Assembly: GCA_964351495.1 (NCBI GenBank)
Contig: CAYGOC010000002.1
Location: 62,001-126,000, forward strand
Source: CAYGOC01 sp964351495
Lineage (GTDB): Bacteria > Chlamydiota > Chlamydiia > Chlamydiales > SM23-39
DNA length: 64,000 nucleotides
Reading direction: 5' to 3'
The first letter of the stretch is position 1. Every line of letters begins with the position of its first letter. Under the pieces are notes generated by a model. That model saw only the letters and a list, made by a program, of their open reading frames with translations, ran no database searches and was not told the origin of the DNA. Made by a program: the position numbers and the translations under genes. This document shows positions 17,368 through 25,449 of the stretch, piece by piece.

Positions 17368-17424
17368 AAAAACCTTTTCTACAGGAGAATACTATAGCAG
17401 GGAAGGGTTTTGTAGTAAAAAGAT

Positions 17425-18015
17425 TTAGGGAGAAGCGTGTAAGCAGGCAGAAAACCCGCTCAAAAACATTTGAACTGCGATTAAGATCAAAACAAGACCC
17501 ATCAATCTTTCTAAGGCTATAACTCCTTTGTTTCCTAAAAATTTTTGTATTAAAGGAGAAAGCAAAAGAACAATTAAAGAAAACCCCCAAGAGAGAAAAA
17601 TAGAAAGGGCTATGATTTTTATAGAAGTTTGATGGGAGTATAAGATTACCGCAGCCAAAACAGCAGGCCCTGCTATCAAGGGAACTGCTAGAGGAACAAT
17701 AAAAGGCTCTTCTAAAGAATTTTCCAGCCCCGATTCTTTAGGAGCGGGAAAGATCATCCTTAAAGAGAGGATAAAAAGAATTATCCCCCCTGCTATTTGG
17801 ACGGTAGAGGTGTTTATTTGTAAAAAAAAGAGAAGCCCTTCTCCTAAAAAGTTAAAGGTAAAGATGATAATAAGAGCAATTACCATTTCTCTAAAGATCA
17901 CCCATTTTTGTCTTTTTGGAGGAGTCCCTTTTAAAAAAGAGAGGAAAAGGGGAATATTCCCAAAAGAATCCATCAGTAAAAAAAGGGTAAAAGTCAAATA
18001 ACCTATCTCAGCCAT
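17425..18015 (-). CDS. MarC/YhgN family membrane protein
   Basis: About six hydrophobic helices across 196 residues, starting MAEIGYLTFTLFLLMDSFGN, with the family motifs MDSFGNIPLF (about 15) and AVPLIAGPAVLAA (about 110), where the Gly-Pro pair is conserved. The molecular role of the family is unsettled. Sits beside map, the same neighbour as in Chlamydia (CT852). Reads in the same direction as map, 57 bases upstream of it. Confidence 0.9.
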   Translation of the reverse strand: MAEIGYLTFTLFLLMDSFGNIPLFLSFLKGTPPKRQKWVIFREMVIALIIIFTFNFLGEGLLFFLQINTSTVQIAGGIILFILSLRMIFPAPKESGLENSLEEPFIVPLAVPLIAGPAVLAAVILYSHQTSIKIIALSIFLSWGFSLIVLLLSPLIQKFLGNKGVIALERLMGLVLILIAVQMFLSGFSACLHASP

Positions 18016-18056
18016 ACCATCTGGATAGTAGAAAATAGGTTGAAAAGCAAGAAGAT

Positions 18057-19046
18057 TTACTTTCTTAGTTTTGACTCATATACAATTTTGTTCCAGAGCT
18101 TTTCCATAAACTGTTTTTGAGAAGGATTTAAGTTGTACAAAATAGCAAAAAGGTCCCTGTTTTTATAAAAGGCAGCTTTTGTCCAGTTAGCAGAGCCCAA
18201 CAGCAAATCCTTATCATCTACATATAAAAATTTATGGTGTAAAAGGTTGGTCCCTGAACTAAAGTAGATGGGAACCCCTTTTTTTTGTAAGAACTCTACC
18301 GCTTTACTACTAGCGCCCGTTCCTGACTGGTGATCTACTACAACCGTTACCGAAATACCTCTTTTATGAGCTAACATAAGCTCTTCTAAAAGTAGTGGGT
18401 GGGTAAGGGTAAACATAGCTACACGGATGCTTTTTGTGGCTTTTCTTAATAAATAACGGATGCTTTGAAGGGCGTGACCTCTAGGATCAGGAAGAAGCCA
18501 TATCTCCACATCTTGTCCTGCAACCATCGTTTTTAAGTGGCCTTGGGAATGAGGCGTTTTCTCTTTTAAAAAAGAAGCTACTTGAGGGCTATAGAGTCCG
18601 ATCATGAGGTTATCATGCATGTTTAAAGAGCTTCTTGTGAGATTGGCGGAACCTAAAAAGACTAAAGAATCATCCAAAACAAGTAGTTTTTGGTGTAAAA
18701 GACCACTGCATTCCACCGGTTTGGCTTCTAGCTTTTGTATTTTAGCGCTTAAAAATAAAGAGGCAGTTGGATCGTAAAAGACTTCTGTAGGAACTTCTGC
18801 TAAAGATTTTTGGTAGAGAGTTTGTAAAACAGTGGTGTCGGTAAGTCCAAACATCACCAAGTAGATTGACTTTTTTGCGTTTTGAAGCGCTTTTAAAACT
18901 GTTACTTTTAAATCTTGCCTACACTGATTTGAGTACAAAAATACAGGGGAGCCTGCTTCAGGTAGCCTGGGGGTATAGGCATAGTAGAAAACCCAAAGAT
19001 AAAAAAAGAAAACCAGGGACAAAAGGGGAAAAAGCTTTTTCCGGAT
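18057..19046 (-). CDS. Phospholipase D superfamily protein, probable ATC start
   Basis: Two HKD half-sites: HQKLLVLDDSLVFLGSANLT (about residue 117) and HHKFLYVDDKDLLLGSANWT (about 276), each with the His-x-Lys-(x4)-Asp pattern needed for phosphodiester cleavage. Substrate may be phospholipid or nucleic acid. The frame has no ATG or GTG before a stop codon at 19074. A TTG at 19022 has no ribosome site. Reading from the ATC at 19046 gives a classic basic-then-hydrophobic signal anchor, (M)RKKLFPLLSLVFFFYLW, and a perfect AGGAGG lies eight bases upstream. I therefore place the start at ATC, which is rare. Located next to rpmB as in C. trachomatis CT084-CT086. Confidence 0.82.
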   Translation of the reverse strand: MRKKLFPLLSLVFFFYLWVFYYAYTPRLPEAGSPVFLYSNQCRQDLKVTVLKALQNAKKSIYLVMFGLTDTTVLQTLYQKSLAEVPTEVFYDPTASLFLSAKIQKLEAKPVECSGLLHQKLLVLDDSLVFLGSANLTRSSLNMHDNLMIGLYSPQVASFLKEKTPHSQGHLKTMVAGQDVEIWLLPDPRGHALQSIRYLLRKATKSIRVAMFTLTHPLLLEELMLAHKRGISVTVVVDHQSGTGASSKAVEFLQKKGVPIYFSSGTNLLHHKFLYVDDKDLLLGSANWTKAAFYKNRDLFAILYNLNPSQKQFMEKLWNKIVYESKLRK

Positions 19047-19054
19047 GAAAGAAA

Positions 19055-19060
19055 CCTCCT
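19055..19060 (-). promoter_or_regulatory. Perfect Shine-Dalgarno that decides the phospholipase D start
   Basis: On the minus strand AGGAGG is followed by TTTCTTTC and then ATC. No other start codon lies at a workable distance, so this site points to initiation at the ATC (19046-19044). Confidence 0.65.
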
Positions 19061-19085
19061 GTAAAAATCTTTTTCAAAGAAAAGA

Positions 19086-19361
19086 TTATACTCTTTTTCC
19101 CTCTTTTCGCATTTTTGCAATTACTCTGGCAAGGCCTATCTTTTCTAAGATACGCATGCCGTGCGCGGAGAGACGCAAAGTAACGAATCGATCTTCTTCT
19201 GCAAAGAAAAATCGTTTCTTGAATAAATTGGGGCTGAATTTTCTTTTAGTAATCCCGGTAATCTTAAGGCCAATCCCTTTTTTCTTCTTCGCAATTCCGC
19301 GGATAGAGTAGGTCCTTCCTGTCGATACCCTTTTCTTTGTAACAGCACATTGCTTTGGCAT
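19086..19361 (-). CDS. rpmB: 50S ribosomal protein L28
   Basis: Large-subunit protein, 91 residues. Starts MPKQCAVTKKRVSTGRTYSIRG, matching the L28 start, and ends with a basic tail. LRLSAHGMRILEKIGL (about 64-79) is the conserved end. Chlamydial L28 is of similar length. Monocistronic-looking, with a 78-base spacer to the upstream gene. Confidence 0.95.
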   Translation of the reverse strand: MPKQCAVTKKRVSTGRTYSIRGIAKKKKGIGLKITGITKRKFSPNLFKKRFFFAEEDRFVTLRLSAHGMRILEKIGLARVIAKMRKEGKRV

Positions 19362-19439
19362 TTTAGCTCCTTCCCTAAATGGATCAAGAGCCAGTATAGC
19401 AACTTCAGCTCAATTAGACAAGGATCTCTTTGTAAAGAC

Positions 19440-19949
19440 TCATTTTGAGGAAGAGTTCTCTTCTAATTCTTTTCTTTGGGGTTGGGCAGGGACTTTGGGT
19501 TTTTCTTCCGGTTTAGGCATAGAAGAAATTTTTTTAGCGCGTACTTTAGAGCCTGTCAAAGAATTGGTTAACGTATATAAGTCTTCAGAATCAGGTACTT
19601 TTTCAGGGATAATTTCAACCGGGGTAATCCAGCTTTGTGATATAGGCCAGTCAGAAGGGAGCACTTCCCATAAAGAGTTATCAGAAAGCTTTAAGTAAGC
19701 CCCACCATTAATCACTTCAGAGATAAGAGGGTATTCATTGGCATTTGTGCCCGGCCTTTTTACATGGTGTTTATTAATCCATTTTTGAAGCGCCTTTTTT
19801 TCTTCTGGGGTAAGCTTATGGACTCCTGTATTTCTTTCTTCTCCTGGAGTCATATGGGTATCTAATGTGTTGGTAGGAGTATAGCTTTTATAGGCAAAAA
19901 GAAGAGAAAAGCAGGCTACAAAGAACAGTGTGAAGGCAGATTTTTTCAT
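19440..19949 (-). CDS. Unknown exported protein
   Basis: 169 residues. The first 20 (MKKSAFTLFFVACFSLLFAY) form a clear signal peptide. The mature part is hydrophilic, with a compact motif NGGAYLKLSDNSLWEVLPSD in the middle (about 85-104) that resembles a small beta domain seen in exported chlamydial proteins, and a proline/lysine-rich tail. No catalytic motif. Probably periplasmic. It stands between rpmB and the transglutaminase gene on the same strand, with its own spacer. Confidence 0.7.
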   Translation of the reverse strand: MKKSAFTLFFVACFSLLFAYKSYTPTNTLDTHMTPGEERNTGVHKLTPEEKKALQKWINKHHVKRPGTNANEYPLISEVINGGAYLKLSDNSLWEVLPSDWPISQSWITPVEIIPEKVPDSEDLYTLTNSLTGSKVRAKKISSMPKPEEKPKVPAQPQRKELEENSSSK

Positions 19950-20039
19950 GAAAGGTCCCTTTTCTTCTTACTTAATAAAAATCGCTAAAATAGGACAAGA
20001 AAAAAACCAACAGGCTTCCATTGGACCTATTTCTGAAGT

Positions 20040-21557
20040 TCATTTAAAAAAAGAAGGAGAAGGTTCAAAGCTTACCTCAGAGAGTCTTTTTTGTAAGTCT
20101 CTTAAGGCTTTTGGGTAGTAGCTTTTATCTTCTACGAGCTTTTGTAAGAGAAAAAAGTGTTTCCAAGCAAGAAGGTAGCTTCCTCTTTCAAGGTATAAAG
20201 AGCTTAAGTAATAGTTTACAAGAGGGTTTTTTGTATCGATACGAAATAATCTTTCTAAGACGGTTAAAGCTTTTTTTTCTTTGTGAAGCTGCATGTAGGT
20301 AGAAGCTAGTTGAAAAAGGCCCTCTCTGAAAAGGGGATATTTTTGGGTTGTTTCTAGGAGGAGGTTTTTTTTATATTCTATAGACTCTTTTGTCTCATCG
20401 GTTTTTGTAAAAATTGCTTCAATCCCTTTTTCATCTACTCTGTTTGCCAAAAAGTCTTCTGTAATATGATCAGAATAAAGAGAAAGGGGAGTTTTTTTTT
20501 CTTTTTGTAAGAGAGGATAGGCTTTTTCTTTTTCCCGTAAAAGAAGGTAGGTATAGCTTAAAAACTTTTCAATTAAGGGATCATGGGGGATATAGGTTAA
20601 TGCCTTTTCATAAAGAAAAGCCGCTGTTTTATAGTCTTTTTTTTCGAGCTTTGTAGAGGCTTCGTTCATAAGGGCAAGTCCCATTACCTCTTTTTTACTC
20701 CTTTTTTGCAAGGAGGGAGTCTCTATCTTTAAGTAGTGTTTGGAGGGGATATGAATCCCTCTTGATGTGGTTTCTATATTTCTTTCTTTTCCCTCTTTTT
20801 GATAGCTTACAAAGATGTGACCTGGGGGCGTTATAATCGTTAAGGGAAGATTTAATCTTTGTGCTAAAGAAAGGTATAAAATAGAAACTCCAAGACAGAC
20901 CCCCTCCCTTTTATCCATTACAGAAGAAAGATAGGTATAGTGTCCAATATCCTCTGTCCAAGAGGAATTGGCAGGAAAGGAAAAATGAAGATCAAAAAAG
21001 AGCAGTTTATTTATAGCAGCTATTTTCTCTTCATTAGAGGCCTCTTTAGGTAGGGAGGCTTTAATTTGAAGAGCCATAAAGTCCAGGTAAGCCTCGTAGG
21101 TTTCTATCAAAGAAAGATCGTGAGGATGGGTAAGTAAAAGGACAGATCTTGCTATATCAATTTCGTCCTCTTCCAAAGAAAGAAGTTCTTGTTCTGAAGT
21201 TGCCTTAGAGCCTTTCAAAGAACGATTTTCTAAAGATACGCTCAAATGTTTTGCAAGCTCTAACTGTTTTTTAGAAAGCGGAGCAGGTTTTTGAGAAGAA
21301 AATACTAAAGCATCTAATATCTTAGAAGAAATAGGTAAAAGGCAAAGGGGGTCTTCTTTGTTCCCTAAAAGATTTTGAGCCCTTTTTAAGGCAAGCTTTC
21401 CTTCTTTTGTTTCCGGATACAGTTCGTAAAAAGCTAAATTTTGGCTTAAAGAGGTAGGCTCTATTCTAGAAAAACTCGTTCTAATTTGGGCAGAGCTTGG
21501 AAAATCTAAAGGATTGGCAAAACAAAAAGAAAAAAATAGGGTAAATAAGAAGACCAT
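20040..21557 (-). CDS. Exported transglutaminase-like (SirB1 family) protein with TPR repeats
   Basis: 505 residues with a signal peptide (MVFLFTLFFSFCFANP). Residues about 165-260 match the SirB1/transglutaminase-like domain: a Cys in the REGVCLGVSILYLSLA stretch and a His in PPGHIFVSY, the usual Cys-His pair. From about residue 300 helical tetratricopeptide repeats follow (for example KDYKTAAFLYEKALTYIPHDP). The combination suggests a periplasmic protein-binding or cysteine-protease-like role; whether it is active is unknown. One base separates its start from the malQ stop, so it is probably co-transcribed with malQ and the type III genes upstream. Confidence 0.8.
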   Translation of the reverse strand: MVFLFTLFFSFCFANPLDFPSSAQIRTSFSRIEPTSLSQNLAFYELYPETKEGKLALKRAQNLLGNKEDPLCLLPISSKILDALVFSSQKPAPLSKKQLELAKHLSVSLENRSLKGSKATSEQELLSLEEDEIDIARSVLLLTHPHDLSLIETYEAYLDFMALQIKASLPKEASNEEKIAAINKLLFFDLHFSFPANSSWTEDIGHYTYLSSVMDKREGVCLGVSILYLSLAQRLNLPLTIITPPGHIFVSYQKEGKERNIETTSRGIHIPSKHYLKIETPSLQKRSKKEVMGLALMNEASTKLEKKDYKTAAFLYEKALTYIPHDPLIEKFLSYTYLLLREKEKAYPLLQKEKKTPLSLYSDHITEDFLANRVDEKGIEAIFTKTDETKESIEYKKNLLLETTQKYPLFREGLFQLASTYMQLHKEKKALTVLERLFRIDTKNPLVNYYLSSLYLERGSYLLAWKHFFLLQKLVEDKSYYPKALRDLQKRLSEVSFEPSPSFFK

Positions 21558-23129
21558 CTACTTCTCTCCTTTGGTAAAGGATCTGAGCTGCTTTATTAGT
21601 TTTGTGTTTTTCTTAAGACTCTCTAAAGAAGGCTTCATTCGATAAGACCAGTTTTTTTTAGAAAGAGTGCCCGGGATATTGATCCTTTTTTTTCCCTCTT
21701 CTTTATAAAACAAAGCTAAATATTCAGATAGAAGATTTACATGAAATAAAGAAGGGGATTTATGCATGATTTGTAACAAAGAAGTGCGCATAGAAGAAGA
21801 AAGCTTTTTTCTATAAGGAATTTGCAAGGTGGCGCTCAAACTTTGTGCTTCAAGTGGGTATATTTCCCACCACTCTTCTAGAGTTTCTGAGTCGTGCGTA
21901 GATAACGTACTCAAGCTTAAAAAGGGATAGTCTTTAGGATGTAAAAAGGTTTCCTCTTCTGTTTTAGCCCACCTTTGCACGATTGTTTTGCAAATTCCTA
22001 GCTCTTTTAAAATAGGTCTGACCTCATAAGGAATAACCCCTAAATCTTCTGCTATAGGAAGCATAGAAGAATTAGAAAGGAGCATTTCGAGTCTTTTTTT
22101 TCCTAAGAAGGGCCATAGAAGACGGTTTTCAGAAATAAATCTACCCTCTCTCGCTTTTTGAGAGGGTTTTATACTCCAAATTCTAAAAAAACCAACCAGG
22201 TGATCTATTCTATACAGATCGTAAAATTGAGAGGCTATTTCAATTCTTTTTTTCCACCAAAAATAGTCCGTTTTTTCTAAAAAATCCCAATTAAAAGTAG
22301 GGAAACCCCAGTTTTGTCCTTCAGGGTTATACATATCAGGGGGAGCTCCTGCCAGGTTTTCTAAAGAAAAAACCTCTCGATAAAACCAAACATCAGAAGA
22401 ATCATAGCTTACTAAAATAGGGATGTCTCCTATTAATAGGATGTTTTTCTCTTCTGCTTGTTTTTGTACTTTCGAAAACTGGGAAAAGGAGAGATATTGC
22501 AAGAAAGTATAAAACTGCAGTTTTTCCTCTAGGCTGTTACTCCACGAAAAAAGATCCTTTTCCCGGGGGTTCTTATATTTTTCAGGCCAAAGATTCCAGG
22601 GTTTGTTTTGAAACTTTTCTTTTAAGGCTTTATATAAGCTGTATTCTGTAAGCCAAGAATTTTTGGCAACAAAATCTTGGTAACTTTTTTTCTGCGATAA
22701 AGTGGAATAAAAAAAAAGGAAGTACTCATATAAAAACAGAAGTTTTTTCTTTTTTACAGTAAAAAAAGAGTTTGTTTTTTGTAGGGACTTTCTAAGAGCT
22801 TCTCCCTTTTTTTTCCATTTAGGATTTTCCTGTATGCCGAAAAGGGCATTTATCCGCAAATAAACAGGGTCTAAAGCAAAAGCACTTTCTGCGCTATAAG
22901 GACTGCTATGAAATCCGGTATCGTTGACAGGAAGAAGTTGCACCAGGTTCATTCCTGCCTTTTGCAACCAGTCTAAAAATGAGAAAAGATCATAAAAATC
23001 ACCAATACCTTCGCTATGGGAGCTTTTCAAAGAGAAAAGAGGCGTGCATACTCCATGATACGGCTTAGGGGGGACCCTGTTCCAGGAAGAAGCGCTTTTT
23101 TTCTCTGATAAGATTTTTGTGTAATCCAT
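21558..23129 (-). CDS. malQ: 4-alpha-glucanotransferase (amylomaltase)
   Basis: Transfers alpha-1,4-glucan segments between chains; part of glycogen/maltodextrin use. GH77 family, 523 residues. Visible: LFSLKSSHSEGIGDFYDL near the start, DLYRIDHLVGFFRIW (about 300, nucleophile Asp), AEDLGVIP (about 348, acid/base Glu) and STHDSETLEEWW (about 400, third Asp). Lies directly downstream of scc1-copN, the same neighbour as in Chlamydia. Confidence 0.94.
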   Translation of the reverse strand: MDYTKILSEKKSASSWNRVPPKPYHGVCTPLFSLKSSHSEGIGDFYDLFSFLDWLQKAGMNLVQLLPVNDTGFHSSPYSAESAFALDPVYLRINALFGIQENPKWKKKGEALRKSLQKTNSFFTVKKKKLLFLYEYFLFFYSTLSQKKSYQDFVAKNSWLTEYSLYKALKEKFQNKPWNLWPEKYKNPREKDLFSWSNSLEEKLQFYTFLQYLSFSQFSKVQKQAEEKNILLIGDIPILVSYDSSDVWFYREVFSLENLAGAPPDMYNPEGQNWGFPTFNWDFLEKTDYFWWKKRIEIASQFYDLYRIDHLVGFFRIWSIKPSQKAREGRFISENRLLWPFLGKKRLEMLLSNSSMLPIAEDLGVIPYEVRPILKELGICKTIVQRWAKTEEETFLHPKDYPFLSLSTLSTHDSETLEEWWEIYPLEAQSLSATLQIPYRKKLSSSMRTSLLQIMHKSPSLFHVNLLSEYLALFYKEEGKKRINIPGTLSKKNWSYRMKPSLESLKKNTKLIKQLRSFTKGEK

Positions 23130-23135
23130 GTTTTA

Positions 23136-23549
23136 CTATAGAAGGGCAGGGCCTGTTTCATTTTTTTCTAAAGACTCTTTCCAAGAAAGAGCCCTTTTGG
23201 TGAAAGAAGTGAGTATTTGTGAAAGTTCATCAGGATAGATCCTGTCCTCTTCTATAAAATAGAATAAAACAAGCTGGTCGTTATGAGCGTTATACGCGAG
23301 GGACCCTATTTTCGAAGAAATATGGTTTTCTTTCAGGCTGTTTTTCAAAACCTCTTCTCGATATCTTCCGGGAGGCAAAGAGCCTAGCATGGAGCCTAGA
23401 AGGTACCCTTCTTTTCGGTCTCTTTTTTCTATGTGCACTTTAATTTTTTCTTCAATAAGTAGAGTGCAGCTTTTCCCTTGAATAGCTTTTAAGGAAACAC
23501 CAATAGCCTGCCCCAGCCCTTCTATTAACTCTTCAAAAAGCTCTTTCAT
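23136..23549 (-). CDS. scc1: Type III secretion chaperone for CopN (SycE/Scc1-like)
   Basis: 137 residues, small and acidic, of the class I chaperone type (CesT/SycE). LRKL-type hydrophobic strands and the stretch GLGQAIGVSL near the start fit the family, though motifs in these chaperones are weak. The position, immediately after copN and before malQ, is the best evidence: it is CT088 (sycE) in C. trachomatis. Its ATG overlaps the copN stop by four bases, so the pair is translationally coupled. Confidence 0.82.
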   Translation of the reverse strand: MKELFEELIEGLGQAIGVSLKAIQGKSCTLLIEEKIKVHIEKRDRKEGYLLGSMLGSLPPGRYREEVLKNSLKENHISSKIGSLAYNAHNDQLVLFYFIEEDRIYPDELSQILTSFTKRALSWKESLEKNETGPALL

Positions 23550-24709
23550 GATTCTTCTTCCTCTTCTTCGTCCCCTTCTTCTTCGAGCTCTTCCAGGGCT
23601 TCTATTAAAGCCTCTAGAAGATCTTCTTTGTGCTGGTTTGATTTATAGAGTCTAGGAGCTACTTGTCTTATAGCATCCCTTACTTGAGTATAAACGATAA
23701 TTTGAGCTATTTCATCTTCTAAAAGCCCTAAATTTCTTCCCATCTGAAATATTCTATCAGCAGATAGATACCTTTCTTGCAAAAGCTTTAAAAACTCTCT
23801 AGAAAGGCTTTCAAAATGGAGTTTAAAGGGAACTGCTAATTGGTATTGTTTAAAAAGGCGTCCCATTAAGGAAGATCTGGATTGAAAAAATAAAAATACC
23901 CCTAAAATAGCTTGTATTATTCTGATATCTTCTACGATTTTGGCAAGCTCCACCTTTGCTATGGAAGGCCCTTTTGCTTTTAGATCGGCCCCTAAAGAGT
24001 GGAGTAGAAATTGGGCAACCGGCTTCATTTTCGCAAAGGAAAATTGAGAAAAGAGCTCGTCAAATAATGTGTAGGCATCTCTAGGGTTTCCGGTAACATC
24101 TCGGTATAGGTTTCTTAAGGCGTTGGGATCTCCTAGTCCTTGCGTTGAAAACTCTCTAGCATGAGAGGAGATGTTTCTTCCTGCTTTTATTTCTCTTTCA
24201 TAGTTTTTTTGTAAGAGGCTACTACTTTGAGAAACTTTTTCCTGTAAGAGGCCTCTTGTTACTTCGTATAAAAAAAGAAGGGCTTCATCTGCTAAAAAAG
24301 GATCAGGATAAAAACGAAGCACTTTTGCCAGAAGAGTCTCGGCCGTATCTTTTGCAGAAATTTCCTGCAAAAGAAGCTGTAAAGTACGGGCTCTGAGCTC
24401 CGGGTTTTTTCTTTGAAAGCTGAGAGCGGTTTCCTCTACTTTTTCTTTTTTTTCGATCTTATCTTGGTCGTCTGCTTCCCCCTTTTTTTCAACAGCCTTT
24501 ACTTTAGCATGAGTCTCTTTTTGCTCTTTTAGATTGCGAAAGCGTCTAGTGGGAACTCCATTGAATCCTTGTTCTGCCCACTGTTGAAAGTCTTCTTGAG
24601 CTTCTTCCGCTTGCTGGATTAACCCCTTTTCAAAGGCTTGCTGGGCTTTTAATTCTTGCTTCCAAATGGGCTCTGTAGAGGATATGCGGGGGATGTCAGA
24701 TTCTGCCAT
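23546..24709 (-). CDS. copN: Type III secretion gatekeeper CopN (YopN/LcrE/MxiC family)
   Basis: Controls the switch from translocators to effectors at the type III export gate and, in Chlamydia, is itself secreted. 387 residues against about 420 in C. trachomatis. The amino-terminal part is charged and repeat-like, followed by the helical YopN domain from about residue 95. The region NLKEQKETHAKVKAVEKKGE is a chaperone-binding candidate. It ends in an unusually acidic tail (EEEGDEEEEEES). In C. trachomatis the next gene is lcrD/cdsV; here the upstream neighbour is instead the SWIB gene, so the secretion cluster has been broken up. Confidence 0.85.
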   Translation of the reverse strand: MAESDIPRISSTEPIWKQELKAQQAFEKGLIQQAEEAQEDFQQWAEQGFNGVPTRRFRNLKEQKETHAKVKAVEKKGEADDQDKIEKKEKVEETALSFQRKNPELRARTLQLLLQEISAKDTAETLLAKVLRFYPDPFLADEALLFLYEVTRGLLQEKVSQSSSLLQKNYEREIKAGRNISSHAREFSTQGLGDPNALRNLYRDVTGNPRDAYTLFDELFSQFSFAKMKPVAQFLLHSLGADLKAKGPSIAKVELAKIVEDIRIIQAILGVFLFFQSRSSLMGRLFKQYQLAVPFKLHFESLSREFLKLLQERYLSADRIFQMGRNLGLLEDEIAQIIVYTQVRDAIRQVAPRLYKSNQHKEDLLEALIEALEELEEEGDEEEEEES

Positions 24710-24786
24710 AGATTTACTCTTTAATCTAGGAGATAGCCTAGTTTATCTTTGTTGAAAACTTCTTTTTTGAGGAGAAAAGGAAAAAG

Positions 24787-24810
24787 TGAGGGAAAATTCC
24801 TTTTCCCTCA
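24787..24810 (-). terminator. Terminator of the SWIB gene
   Basis: TGAGGGAAAA-TTCC-TTTTCCCTCA is a perfect ten-pair stem. On the minus strand it lies 10 bases past the SWIB stop and is followed by a T-rich run. Confidence 0.75.
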
Positions 24811-24820
24811 ATAAATAAAA

Positions 24821-25237
24821 CTACTTGATATGCTTGCTGATGCAACCTGCAAGCTTTAACATGTCTATAGGGTTTTTCCCTAAAACTTTTGACAGCTTAC
24901 TGTCAGGAACGATCATTCTTCTGTTTGTCTTATGTTGACATCCATGTTTTTTGATATAGGCCCATAGGTGCTTTACAATTTGGGGTCTTGTTTTCTGTCC
25001 GGAACCTACGACTTCAGCCAGGTCAGAAGAAACAGAATAGGTAAGTTTTGTTAGCCCAGAAGCTTTTCTTTTTCCGGAAGTTTTTCTTTTCTTAGCTGTT
25101 TTTTTACGGACTGTCTTTTTTGAAGCCTTTCTTCTTGTTGTTTTTTTTGCAGCTCTTTTAGGAGCTTTTCTTCTTGTCGCTTTTTTCGCAGCTCTTTTAG
25201 GAGCTTTTCTTCTTGAGGTTTTTCTTTTTTTGATCAT
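24821..25237 (-). CDS. Histone-tail/SWIB domain fusion protein
   Basis: 138 residues in two parts. Residues 1 to about 60 are almost wholly Lys, Arg, Ala and Thr/Ser, in 13-residue repeats of the form RRKAPKRAAKKAT, resembling the chlamydial histone-like protein Hc2. Residues about 62-138 form a SWIB/MDM2-like domain (SSDLAEVVGSGQKTRPQIV, then LWAYIKKHGCQHKTNRRMI and the end KVLGKNPIDMLKLAGCISKH). Likely binds DNA with the tail while the SWIB domain recruits a partner; it could help condense the nucleoid during development. Divergent from the MFS gene. Confidence 0.88.
   Translation of the reverse strand: MIKKRKTSRRKAPKRAAKKATRRKAPKRAAKKTTRRKASKKTVRKKTAKKRKTSGKRKASGLTKLTYSVSSDLAEVVGSGQKTRPQIVKHLWAYIKKHGCQHKTNRRMIVPDSKLSKVLGKNPIDMLKLAGCISKHIK
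25149..25215 (-). repeat. Tandem repeat, 39-base period, in the histone-like tail
   Basis: The 28-base block starting GCAGCTCTTTTAGGAGCTTT (plus strand) occurs identically at 25149-25176 and 25188-25215. The 39-base period equals 13 codons, so copy-number changes stay in frame and would lengthen or shorten the basic tail. Confidence 0.9.
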
Positions 25238-25449
25238 ATCTTTCTTCCTTTTGTCTATTCGATAACATGTTAAGAAAGTTTCTTTCTTACACTTATTCTT
25301 ATCTGAATAAAAATTATTTGAAATTCTTGCAAGGTTTTTTCCATTTATAGAAAAAGAAAAAAAAGAAAAGCTCCTTCATTTTTATCTGTTTTTTCTATTA
25401 GAATGAGGGTAGTTTTGTCTATAGAAAAACTAAAGAGGAATTTTTTTTC

